Below, in pieces: positions 42,482 to 49,935 of a DNA stretch of 64,000 bases (positions are counted from its first letter, which is position 1; each line of letters starts with the position of its first letter). The DNA is from Neisseria subflava (lineage in GTDB: Bacteria; Pseudomonadota; Gammaproteobacteria; Burkholderiales; Neisseriaceae): contig NZ_CP073115.1 in assembly GCF_024205705.1 (NCBI RefSeq), forward strand, positions 1,364,001 through 1,428,000. The letters are read 5' to 3'. Made by a program: the position numbers and the translations under genes. Below the pieces are notes generated by a model, which searched no databases, was not told the origin of the DNA, and saw nothing but the letters and a program-made list of their open reading frames with translations.

Positions 42482-43414
42482 TTAAATAATCCAACGATAT
42501 AACGCAATCATCACCGGCATGGTTACCACACAAAGCAAGGTTGTCAGCCCATAAATCGCGCTGGCTTTTTGGGCATTTTTGCCGTAAACAACCGCCATTT
42601 GGGTAACCGTCGCTGCGGCAGGCGAAGTCGTTGCCAAAAAGCTGATTACAACAACCGTATCCGCATGCGCATCATGATGGACAAAACCACAAACTTTGAC
42701 GGCAAAAAGCAATAATATTGGAATCAAAATCAGCCTTAAAAAAGCAACGAGATACAGCCTCGGCGTCCACATAATCGAGCGTAACGGCAGAGAAGCCAAA
42801 AGCATGCCCGCCACCAACATGGCAACCGGGCCAATCATGCCGCCCACCGTCGCCAAAGTATTATCGACAATATGCGGCAGCTTGATTTGAAAGGTAAACA
42901 TTAGCAGCCCGACCAACATGGATAAGATGTTGATATTGGTAAAAATGGTTTTCCAAGCCACATTGCCTCGGCCGCAAATCAACAGGCGCAGATGCGTCCA
43001 AAACAAAAACGTCTGCACCAAGATAAAACCAGTGGTATAAATCACCCATTCCGCACCAAATACCGACATCACCAAAGGGATAATCAAGTTGCCCGAATTA
43101 CTGTACACCGTCGCCGCGTGTTCGAGCGCATCGAGTTTGAACAAGTGCTTAAACAACCTGCCCAAAACAATCAACACCACATGGAAAAACACCGCCAGCA
43201 TAACGGAAAGCTTCAGCCCTTCGATAATCTGCGGCGTATTGTCCATCTGAAAGGCATGAATCATGACAGACGGGCTGATCAGGTAAAGCGCAATGACGGA
43301 GAGCGTATAGCTGTTTTCCGATTTCAACAGCCCTGCCTTCACCAAGGCCACGCCCATCAAAACAATCAGCGTCAGCTCGGTAATTTTTCCGGCAAGCAGG
43401 AAAGAGGTTTCCAT
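42482..43414 (-). CDS. AEC-family (auxin efflux carrier-like) transporter
   Basis: 310 residues, about ten membrane helices in two inverted halves. The N-terminal TELTLIVLMGVALVKAGLL and the mid-region YSNSGNLIIPLVMSVFGAEW are typical of the AEC (bacterial malate/auxin-type) family, including the conserved Asn-Ser-Gly-Asn loop near residues 106-110. The second half includes GGMIGPVAMLVAGMLLASLP. Members export or import malate and related acids; the substrate is not readable. Start MKTSFL-like METSFLLAGKI follows an AT-rich spacer. Confidence 0.88.
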   Translation of the reverse strand: METSFLLAGKITELTLIVLMGVALVKAGLLKSENSYTLSVIALYLISPSVMIHAFQMDNTPQIIEGLKLSVMLAVFFHVVLIVLGRLFKHLFKLDALEHAATVYSNSGNLIIPLVMSVFGAEWVIYTTGFILVQTFLFWTHLRLLICGRGNVAWKTIFTNINILSMLVGLLMFTFQIKLPHIVDNTLATVGGMIGPVAMLVAGMLLASLPLRSIMWTPRLYLVAFLRLILIPILLLFAVKVCGFVHHDAHADTVVVISFLATTSPAAATVTQMAVVYGKNAQKASAIYGLTTLLCVVTMPVMIALYRWII

Positions 43415-43508
43415 AATAAAAAAAGCGGCAAAAACGTTGATTTTACGCTTCTACCGCTTCGCATGCCAAATTCAGACGGCCTCAACATTCAAGGCCATCT
43501 GAAATTTT

Positions 43509-44840
43509 CTACCACAGATAGGTTACGCTGGCTCCACCGCCTGCACCACCCTTAGATGCGCCAACAGCCGAACCTTTCACCAGCCATTTGCCGCTGGCGG
43601 ATACTTTCGATACTCCGACAGCAAAACCGGCCTTTCCGCGCCAAACGCCGCTGCCAATGGATACCGCACCCTGTCCCGGCTGGTAAGCTTGTCCCAGATT
43701 ACCCACCGCAATCGCAGCGGCAGAGCCGGCATCCGCACGGTCTTCCAGTTTTTTCATTTCTACGCGTGTTTCAGCGCGTATCTGATTGATTTGAGCAGCC
43801 ACCGCCGACTCTTTTTGCTGACTATCGGCCTGCCATCTTTCCGCAAGCCTTTTAACCTGAGCCACATTTACCGCATCCGTATCCTGAGTACCGGCAGCCA
43901 CATGGGTAATTTGACGGCTGTCCTTTTCATTGCCAACCGAAACTGCGCCCAATGTCGATTTCCATGCCGTTTCTTCAGATTGACTTGCCGACTGTGTCGC
44001 AAAATCATAGCCTGCCTGACCTGCAGCCAAATCCGCAATACTTTGCGCACCTAGAGCGACCCCTTTCTCGGCTTTACCTTTGGCTTGGAAACCGAGTGCC
44101 AAAGATTTCTCTTCCAAAGCCGATGCGCCGCCGCCGACTGCGGTACCACCTTCTTTACGCACGCTGGAGCTGGTGCCGACAGCCAGACCGTTCAAGGCTG
44201 TAGCGGAAGACTCGACACCCAAAGCTACACTGTTTACGGCATTCGATACCGCACGCGTACCGACCGCCACTGCTTGATAACCTTCTGCTTCAGCAGCCGA
44301 TGCCAGAGCAAGTGATTGAGTCCCACGTGCTTTAGCTCGATCACCTAAGGCCGTCGCGCTGAGCGCATCCGCCTCACTATCTCTGCCGATAGCTACTGCA
44401 TCAATATTACTTGCCTGCGCGCCATTACCTACCGCAACGGCACGCAAAGCTGAAGCCTTGGACAGCAGACCAACTGCAACGGATTGACCGCCAGAAGCAG
44501 CCGCTGCGCCACCGACTGCTACATCATTTGTTCCCTTGGCATGGGCCCGAAAGCCAACCGCCACCGACCGCAATGCCTCCGCTTTGGATTCGCCACCCAA
44601 AGCAGTTGCGCTCAAACCGGAAGCGGCAGAATCATAACCCAAAGCAGCCGCCTTATAGCCACCTGCTTTAGCCTTGTCGCCAACTGCAGCGGCATTTTCG
44701 CCCGATACGGATTCTTTACCGACAGCCAAAGAACCCGTCTTGTGCATGGTTCCGGCAACAATACCTCCGTCCGCATACGCAGTACCGAAAAAAAACGCCA
44801 AAGCCAAACACAAAGGACTGAGCGATACATTCAGTTTCAT
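43509..44840 (-). CDS. YadA-like trimeric autotransporter adhesin
   Basis: 443 residues. A signal peptide (LNVSLSPLCLALAFFFGTAYA) is followed by a head of roughly 14-residue YadA-type repeats (for example SVAVGFRAHAKGTNDVAVGG) over residues about 30-275. A neck-like motif DTDAVNVAQVKRLAE is followed by a short coiled coil (QADSQQKESAVAAQINQIRAE, then KKLEDRAD). The C-terminal about 75 residues (AIAVGNLGQAYQPGQGAVSIG, ending VTYLW) form the YadA anchor, which makes a trimeric 12-strand barrel in the outer membrane. ATG at 44840 has GGAG 9 nt upstream. Likely an adhesin; the stalk is short. Upstream DNA is very AT-rich. Confidence 0.92.
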   Translation of the reverse strand: MKLNVSLSPLCLALAFFFGTAYADGGIVAGTMHKTGSLAVGKESVSGENAAAVGDKAKAGGYKAAALGYDSAASGLSATALGGESKAEALRSVAVGFRAHAKGTNDVAVGGAAAASGGQSVAVGLLSKASALRAVAVGNGAQASNIDAVAIGRDSEADALSATALGDRAKARGTQSLALASAAEAEGYQAVAVGTRAVSNAVNSVALGVESSATALNGLAVGTSSSVRKEGGTAVGGGASALEEKSLALGFQAKGKAEKGVALGAQSIADLAAGQAGYDFATQSASQSEETAWKSTLGAVSVGNEKDSRQITHVAAGTQDTDAVNVAQVKRLAERWQADSQQKESAVAAQINQIRAETRVEMKKLEDRADAGSAAAIAVGNLGQAYQPGQGAVSIGSGVWRGKAGFAVGVSKVSASGKWLVKGSAVGASKGGAGGGASVTYLW

Positions 44841-45149
44841 CTTTATATTCTCCATTTTTTAAATATTAAAAATATCTCGTTCAATCGAATTAATACTTTT
44901 AAACTAGTTATATTGTATATACTTTTATTCTCATATTAAATAGTTCGGATAAATATTTTGATTTATGTCATAAATTTCAAACATCCTGGCAAATGTTCCT
45001 TGACCATCCTTCTAAACAACCATCAGTTTCAGACGGCCTGAAGCCTTTTTCCAACAACCCGACATAATTTGCCCTACCGCAAAGCAAATCAATATAAATC
45101 TGTCCGTATATCCGCTATAATCAGCCATTTTCTTCAAACAGGAAACATC
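44841..45149. other. AT-rich divergent intergenic region with one DUS
   Basis: 309 bases without a gene. The first half is very AT-rich and should hold the promoter of the autotransporter on the minus strand. A lone TTCAGACGGCCT sits at about 45028-45039. A TATAAT at 45116-45121, 29 nt before the ATG at 45150, may serve the acyltransferase gene. No further structure was recognised. Confidence 0.5.
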
Positions 45150-45904
45150 ATGTCCCCAGCCGTTTCAATCAAACGGGCCCCAAAATCGGCCTGAGCGTAC
45201 GCCTTGCAGAAACCCAAGCTGAAATCGAAGCCGCCCAAAGATTGCGCTATCAGGTTTTTGCCCAAGAACTGGGGGCGGAAATCGAAAGTGATGACGGCCG
45301 CGATGTCGATCCTTATGATAAACATTGCCACCATCTGCTCGCGTTTGACGATGCAACCGGCGAGGTAATCGGCTGCTACCGCCTGATTACTGAAGAAACC
45401 GCAAAAAAAGTCGGCGGCTGGTACAGCGAGCATGAATTCGACCTTGAGCCTTTGAAAGACATCCTGCCGCAAACCGTAGAACTTGGCCGTGCCTGCACCC
45501 ACCCGGACTACCGCAACGGCGGCTTGGTCATGCTGTTGTGGACCGGTTTGGTCAAATTCATGAAAGACGAAAACCTGCGCTTTATGATTGGTTGCGGCAG
45601 TATCGAAATGCGCGACGGCGGCAACGATGCGGCGGGCCTGTATCATGCTTTGAAAGACAAATACCTCGCTCCGGCACAATGGTGTGTCAAACCGCTCAAC
45701 CCGCTCAAATGGGACAGCATCACGCCGTCTGAAAATCCGCCTGTACCTGCACTGATCAAAGGCTATCTCAAAGCAGGCGCGTGGTTCTGCGGCGAGCCTT
45801 GCGTCGATGAAGCATTCAACTGCGCGGATGTACTGATCATGATGGACATCAACCATCTTTCCGACCGCTACTTACAGCGTTTTGCCCCTAAAACCGACTC
45901 ATAA
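45150..45904 (+). pseudogene. GNAT-type acyltransferase (OlsB-like), frameshifted near its start
   Basis: The main frame (from about 45185 to 45904) encodes a GNAT protein like the N-acyltransferases of the OlsB/ornithine-lipid type: RLAETQAEIEAAQRLRYQVF, then VELGRACTHPDYRNGGLV and GCGSIEMRDGGNDAAGLYHAL. A natural ATG with GGAAAC upstream lies at 45150 (MSPAVSIKRAPK), but that frame hits TGA after 14 codons. A one-base loss in the GGGCCCCAAAA run near 45174-45184 separates them. In the main frame the first usable start is the TTG at 45242, which would drop about 30 conserved residues. It is followed by plsC, fitting a lipid-acylation pair. Inactivity is likely, not proven. Confidence 0.7.
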
Positions 45905-45908
45905 TAAA

Positions 45909-45934
45909 AGGCCGTCTGAAACTTCAGACGGCCT
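45909..45934 (+). terminator. DUS hairpin between the acyltransferase and plsC
   Basis: AGGCCGTCTGAA (45909-45920) and its complement (45923-45934) are two bases apart. It may reduce read-through into plsC. Confidence 0.6.
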
Positions 45935-45962
45935 GCCTAATCTTTATAAAAAAACACACACA

Positions 45963-46712
45963 ATGACCGCCAAAATCCGTTTTATCTTCCGTCTTCTCTG
46001 CATTGCCGGCTGCCTTTTGTACGGCATGGCCGAAATGTTTTTTCTGTTTCCCTTTTACAGCAGCAAACGCAAACTGCGCGCGATCCAATTATGGTCGCTG
46101 CGCGTACTCGCTTCCTGCGGCATGAAACTGCAAACTTTCGGCACACCGCCGCAAGAAGGCCGCGGCCAAATGCTTATCAGCAACCATATTTCATGGTTGG
46201 ACATTATGGCGGTCAACGGCGCTTTCCCCGGCCGTTTCGTAGCTAAAGATGATGTAGCCAAATGGCCGGTGGTCGGTTATCTCGCCACGCAGGCACAAAC
46301 GGTTTACGTCTCGCGCAACCGCGGCATCAAAGGCAACTCTGCCAAAATCGCCGGCGTGACCGAAGCACTGAAAAACGGCGATACCGTCACCATTTTCCCC
46401 GAAGGCACCAGTACCGAAGGCCGTGAAATCCTGCCGTTTAAACCGAGCTTTTTTCAGACGGCCTATGATGCAGGCGTACCGATTATTCCGGCACTCTGCC
46501 GCTATCCGAATCCGGACGGTAGCAGCCCCAACCCGCACACTGCCTACTACGGCGACATCAGCCTCTGGCAATCCATCTGCATGGTCATCAGCCAGCCTTC
46601 CAGTACGGTTGAGCTGCATTTCCTCGACCCGATTGAAGCGGGAGAAGACCGCTACGCTACCGCGCTTCAAGTACACGCCCTGTTGAGCGAAAAGCAAAAA
46701 CAGTTGGGCTGA
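45963..46712 (+). CDS. plsC: 1-acyl-sn-glycerol-3-phosphate acyltransferase-like (PlsC family)
   Basis: 249 residues. An N-terminal hydrophobic segment (FIFRLLCIAGCLLYGMAEMF) anchors it in the inner membrane. The acyltransferase motif HxxxxD lies in SNHISWLDIMAV near residue 76-87, and motif III appears as IFPEGTSTEG near 145-154. It acylates lysophosphatidic acid in phospholipid synthesis, or ornithine lipid if paired with the upstream GNAT. ATG at 45963 gives the membrane segment directly at the start. Confidence 0.88.
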   Translation: MTAKIRFIFRLLCIAGCLLYGMAEMFFLFPFYSSKRKLRAIQLWSLRVLASCGMKLQTFGTPPQEGRGQMLISNHISWLDIMAVNGAFPGRFVAKDDVAKWPVVGYLATQAQTVYVSRNRGIKGNSAKIAGVTEALKNGDTVTIFPEGTSTEGREILPFKPSFFQTAYDAGVPIIPALCRYPNPDGSSPNPHTAYYGDISLWQSICMVISQPSSTVELHFLDPIEAGEDRYATALQVHALLSEKQKQLG

Positions 46713-46721
46713 TCAAACAAA

Positions 46722-46748
46722 AGGCCTTCTGAATGTTCAGACGGCCTT
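46722..46748 (+). terminator. Imperfect DUS hairpin after plsC
   Basis: AGGCCTTCTGAA (one base off) at 46722-46733 faces a perfect TTCAGACGGCCT at 46737-46748. It marks the last host-type element before the prophage. Confidence 0.6.
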
Positions 46749-46790
46749 ATATATTGCGTTCCATCAGGGGCGCATATTCTTAATTCTTGT

Positions 46791-46823
46791 AAAGCCCCTT
46801 AACTAAGCCAGTGAAGGGGCTTT
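46791..46823 (+). terminator. Hairpin at the left end of the prophage
   Basis: AAAGCCCCTT (46791-46800) pairs perfectly with AAGGGGCTTT (46814-46823). It precedes the first phage ORF, so it may be a terminator or part of the phage origin/packaging region. Confidence 0.55.
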
Positions 46824-46827
46824 AATT

Positions 46828-47058
46828 ATGCTTATTTTCTACACCGTAAATCCCGAACCAGTATCTTTTCCAAAGTCGTATATCCTCAAAATTTTCAAGG
46901 ATATAAATGATGAATCTCAATGTGTCAAAACTCTTTGCTTTCCTATTTCTTATCCAGCTTTAAAACACAAGGCTGAAAACGCCGCAAACGAATGCGGAAG
47001 ACTTTTAGTAAGAGATTTGATGAATGAGGAATATAAACGTGAAAGCTTGGGAAGATAA
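46828..47058 (+). CDS. Small phage protein, unknown
   Basis: 76 residues (MLIFYTVNPEPVSFPKSYIL, later CVKTLCFPISY). It is the first gene of the prophage and overlaps the next small frame by 20 bases. I recognise no domain. Its position before rep matches small unknown genes of Neisseria filamentous phages. Confidence 0.55.
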   Translation: MLIFYTVNPEPVSFPKSYILKIFKDINDESQCVKTLCFPISYPALKHKAENAANECGRLLVRDLMNEEYKRESLGR

Positions 47059-47143
47059 AGCCGTGGCGGTGGGCGCAGATATGGCGGCCGCTTTAGCGGA
47101 CGGCAATCCTGCGCTAACCGCCGAAGGCTGCCCCCTAGGCTAA
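47039..47143 (+). CDS. Very small phage ORF before rep
   Basis: 34 codons from GTG (VKAWEDKAVAVGADMAAALA, ending EGCPLG). The start overlaps the previous frame. The reading is balanced and Ala-rich. The stop TAA overlaps the ATA-G7 tract where rep may start. Possibly a real small protein coupled to rep; weakly supported. Confidence 0.4.
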   Translation: MKAWEDKAVAVGADMAAALADGNPALTAEGCPLG

Positions 47144-48381
47144 TAGGGGGGGAGCAAAATAAAACCCATAATCCGAAGGGTGCGGAAAAATCGAAGAACC
47201 AAGACTTCGAATTTGAATATTTCAGTCATTTCGTATCGGATGGAAAAGGTAAATTCATTGAAATACCGTTAAGAAGAGGAAGGGATGACGGCGCATTTAT
47301 TGACCAAATCACTTTCACAATTCACGAAGACAGTTTGCCGAAAGTAACAGGTAAAGGATTGGTATCCGATACGGAATTCGTTGTGAAGTATAGCGAGCTG
47401 TTAGAAGAAATTTTCGGTTTTGGCATTACCCAAAAATTACCGTTTAAAGGAAAGTTTTTCTATAAAAGCTGTTACCAACTAGGCCCGGATAACGTCGAAT
47501 ACGGAAAAGTTCATTACGGCGGTCAGCGTGAAACAATGTTGGTTGAATTGAATGGTACAGGTTGTCAGGCTGCTATACCCGGTTGGGAAAACCGACTGTA
47601 TGAGTTTTTAAGTAAGTGCATACGTCCAAAAATTACCCGTGTTGATGTGGCCCATGATTTTTTTAACGGCGAATACACACCCGATCAGGCATTACTTGAT
47701 CATGACAACGGCCATTTTGACGTTCATAACATGAGGCCAAAAAGCGAATGCCGAGGTACTGCATGGCGCAATGATGACGGTAGCGGCAAAACCTTTTATG
47801 TAGGTAAACGCGGAAATTCTAAATTTACCCGTGTTTATGAGAAAGGAAAACAATTTGGCGATGTCAACAGTCCATGGGTCAGGTTTGAAACTGAATTTCG
47901 GGCAGGCGATATAGAAATCCCCTTAGATGTTTTGCTTTATCCCGGTTCGTATCTTGGTGGTGCTTACCCGATATGTTCGGCGATATTCAAAACAGAAGCT
48001 AAGCGGATGGATGCCAAGACAGAAACAGTAAATTTATCTTTCGATCACAAACTGTTCCATGCGCGTAATCAGGTTGGAAAAATGGTTAATTTCCTTCGCG
48101 ATATAGGATGGGATGATACAAAAATCGTCGATGAACTTGTAAAAGGCATTGAAGGTTATCCCAAAGGTTTACAACCTGAACAATACGATTGTAGAGATCA
48201 GACACAAAAGATTCAGTATATCCACGAAGAGCAAAAAGCAATTGATGATTTGAATATGCAAACATTACTTGATGATTTGCTTGATGAGAAAGAAACCGCA
48301 TTTCCACAAGACAGGGAAAAACAACACATTAAAGACATCGAACTCGAAGAGAAAATTATTTCAAATTTTTTAAACAAGTAA
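47143..48381 (+). CDS. Phage replication initiation protein (rolling-circle Rep, CTX/RstA type)
   Basis: About 410 residues if read from 47143. Conserved Rep segments include DGAFIDQITFTIHEDSL near residues 47-63, KITRVDVAHDFFNGEYTPDQA, and GKTFYVGKRGNSKFTRVYEK. These match the replication initiation factor family (RstA-like) that nicks the phage origin to start rolling-circle replication. The frame is open back to a stop at 47056 but has no ATG or GTG. ATA at 47143, followed by a run of seven G, is the best-placed start; TTG at 47335 would remove about 60 conserved residues. The true start is thus uncertain. Confidence 0.82.
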   Translation: MGGEQNKTHNPKGAEKSKNQDFEFEYFSHFVSDGKGKFIEIPLRRGRDDGAFIDQITFTIHEDSLPKVTGKGLVSDTEFVVKYSELLEEIFGFGITQKLPFKGKFFYKSCYQLGPDNVEYGKVHYGGQRETMLVELNGTGCQAAIPGWENRLYEFLSKCIRPKITRVDVAHDFFNGEYTPDQALLDHDNGHFDVHNMRPKSECRGTAWRNDDGSGKTFYVGKRGNSKFTRVYEKGKQFGDVNSPWVRFETEFRAGDIEIPLDVLLYPGSYLGGAYPICSAIFKTEAKRMDAKTETVNLSFDHKLFHARNQVGKMVNFLRDIGWDDTKIVDELVKGIEGYPKGLQPEQYDCRDQTQKIQYIHEEQKAIDDLNMQTLLDDLLDEKETAFPQDREKQHIKDIELEEKIISNFLNK

Positions 48382-48393
48382 AGGAAATTCAAA

Positions 48394-48705
48394 ATGTTTG
48401 AGCAAAGCCAAGTAACCACGTATTCAGCAACCCTGTTGGGTGCAAAACAATTCAAAGGCGAAATTGACGGTAACAAAATCGATTCTTGCACAGTTTTGGT
48501 AGCCAGCCCCATGCCTTCAAACGGCAATTCCGTAGGTTTTACCGCGGCAAGCATGAAGTTTGGCGATAGCCATAATTTCGACAAGCTGAGAAATCTTAAA
48601 TTCCCATGCGCGGTTGATGTAACCGTCGCCATGGAATCAACAGGTAAAGGCCTAGTTCCTAAATTGCTTGATTTCCAAGTTAAAGGCTCAGCGCCCAAAG
48701 CCTAA
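48394..48705 (+). CDS. Phage single-stranded DNA-binding protein (gV-like)
   Basis: 103 residues (MFEQSQVTTYSATLLGAKQF, then FKGEIDGNKIDSCTVLVASP). Size, basic/beta-rich composition and position directly after rep match the ssDNA-binding protein that coats phage DNA for export. AAGGAAATTC precedes the ATG. The assignment rests mainly on synteny. Confidence 0.65.
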   Translation: MFEQSQVTTYSATLLGAKQFKGEIDGNKIDSCTVLVASPMPSNGNSVGFTAASMKFGDSHNFDKLRNLKFPCAVDVTVAMESTGKGLVPKLLDFQVKGSAPKA

Positions 48706-48718
48706 GAAAGGCTGAATC

Positions 48719-48922
48719 ATGAGTAAGTATCAGCAAAAATTTATTGTTCAAGAACTCGAAAATCATGAATTCATCTATCCCGATCCATTCGGTGATATTG
48801 GTTTCACTCCTAATATTAAATCTGCCGGTCAATATGAAAGCTATGAAGATGCTTTCAATTCGGCGATTGAAGAAATCGGCGGCGAATTTTTAATTTTCAG
48901 TTTTTATACAAAAGAAGACTAA
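48719..48922 (+). CDS. Small phage protein, unknown
   Basis: 67 residues, acidic (MSKYQQKFIVQELENHEFIY, then AIEEIGGEFLIFSFYTKED). It starts 13 nt after the ssDNA-binding gene with AAGGCTGAATC upstream. No domain recognised; position matches a small regulatory or structural gene of Neisseria phages. Confidence 0.6.
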   Translation: MSKYQQKFIVQELENHEFIYPDPFGDIGFTPNIKSAGQYESYEDAFNSAIEEIGGEFLIFSFYTKED

Positions 48923-49007
48923 GTTTAAGAGGCTCGGCGGGCGGTCTCTAAAACCTTCACATAGCCCGCAAACACATTTTTTTAAACATTTCGTAAAGGA
49001 AAACATC

Positions 49008-49226
49008 ATGAAATTGATGAACACTTGCCGTAAATACGGCGCAAAACTGGCCGTTGTTGCCGCAGCTCCTCTGGCTTTGGCTACACAAGCCTATGCCGCT
49101 CTTGATGAAGGTGCAAAATCAGCCCTTGAAGCCGCAAAAACTGACGGCCTTGAAGCAGGATGGTTGGTAGTCGGCGTATTTGCCGCTTTGTTCGTTATTG
49201 CCATTGTTAAACGCTTATTGCGCTAA
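49008..49226 (+). CDS. Phage major coat protein (gVIII-like)
   Basis: 72 residues. A signal sequence (KLAVVAAAPLALATQAYA) is followed by a mature peptide of about 40 residues: acidic/amphipathic start (ALDEGAKSALEAAKTDGLEA), one membrane helix (GWLVVGVFAALFVIAIV) and a basic end (KRLLR). This is the exact build of filamentous phage major coat protein. AAGGAAAACATC precedes the ATG. Confidence 0.88.
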   Translation: MKLMNTCRKYGAKLAVVAAAPLALATQAYAALDEGAKSALEAAKTDGLEAGWLVVGVFAALFVIAIVKRLLR

Positions 49227-49238
49227 TAGGTAATTAAG

Positions 49239-49514
49239 ATGTACTACCAAGTCGGGAATAAATGTCTTGAGCAAAGCCAAGCTGAAAACGTCTATTTCAG
49301 CTTGGTAGTACCTCAAATTAGCCAAGACGGCAAAATTATCAAACCTGAGTACAACGGTACAGTATGGAAACTCAACGGACAGACGATTAAAGCCGATTTG
49401 CCCAAATGCGATCCAAGTGAAAATCTGAAAAGCGGTTTGGATACAGGATGGCTCTTGTTCGGCGTGATGGCTGCTGTGTATTTCGTATCCATTTTGAAAA
49501 GGGTTCTCAAATGA
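49239..49514 (+). CDS. Coat-related phage protein
   Basis: 91 residues. The C-terminal part (GLDTGWLLFGVMAAVYFVSI, ending LKRVLK) repeats the coat protein's membrane segment and basic tail. The N-terminal half is polar and has Cys9 and one Cys before the helix (LPKCDPSE). Likely a minor coat or assembly factor. Its stop overlaps the next small ORF. Confidence 0.65.
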   Translation: MYYQVGNKCLEQSQAENVYFSLVVPQISQDGKIIKPEYNGTVWKLNGQTIKADLPKCDPSENLKSGLDTGWLLFGVMAAVYFVSILKRVLK

Positions 49515-49582
49515 TGGATTACTATTTTTACTTGGGTCTGGCGGTACCTGTTTTGATAGGGGCTATTTTATTTAAGGATTGA
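49511..49582 (+). CDS. Tiny hydrophobic phage protein (gVII/gIX-like)
   Basis: 23 residues (MMDYYFYLGLAVPVLIGAIL, then FKD) consisting almost entirely of one membrane helix. Its start overlaps the stop of the preceding gene (ATGATGGA). Small tip coat proteins of inoviruses look like this. Assigned by size and position. Confidence 0.5.
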   Translation: MMDYYFYLGLAVPVLIGAILFKD

Positions 49583-49607
49583 TACCCTATTCGGGTAATG
49601 TCAAAAT

Positions 49608-49637
49608 CTAACTTTCAGCAAACATTACGAAAGTTAG
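49608..49637 (+). terminator. Hairpin after the coat gene cluster
   Basis: CTAACTTTC (49608-49616) pairs with GAAAGTTAG (49629-49637). In filamentous phages a terminator after gVIII separates highly expressed coat genes from adsorption genes. A smaller TACCC/GGGTA stem lies at 49583-49597. Confidence 0.5.
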
Positions 49638-49641
49638 TATT

Positions 49642-49935
49642 ATGCTTTTCAAAAATGAAAAAGATTTTTTCTATATCTCTGAATTTGAATTGGATGCGTT
49701 AGCTAAATTCTATTTAGATAAACCTTTATCTTATGTTTTTTATTTATTTTTAAAAGAAACTGAACATTTAAAAAAATTCTCTATGAATAAGTGTATGAAT
49801 TTTTATAATAGAATTGATTTTGAGAAATCCTGTTTTGAAATTCTGTTTAAAGATGATTCAGTTTTCAGTATAGGAAATGGCGAAATAAATGTTACGGGGT
49901 TTAATAATAATTTTTCTGTTTGTATTCAGCTTTAA
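49642..49935 (+). CDS. AT-rich phage ORF overlapping tspB
   Basis: 97 residues (MLFKNEKDFFYISEFELDAL, ending NNFSVCIQL), AT-rich and Phe/Asn/Lys-heavy. It overlaps the start of tspB by 47 bases in another frame. No domain recognised; AT-rich small genes ahead of tspB occur in this phage type. Confidence 0.45.
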   Translation: MLFKNEKDFFYISEFELDALAKFYLDKPLSYVFYLFLKETEHLKKFSMNKCMNFYNRIDFEKSCFEILFKDDSVFSIGNGEINVTGFNNNFSVCIQL

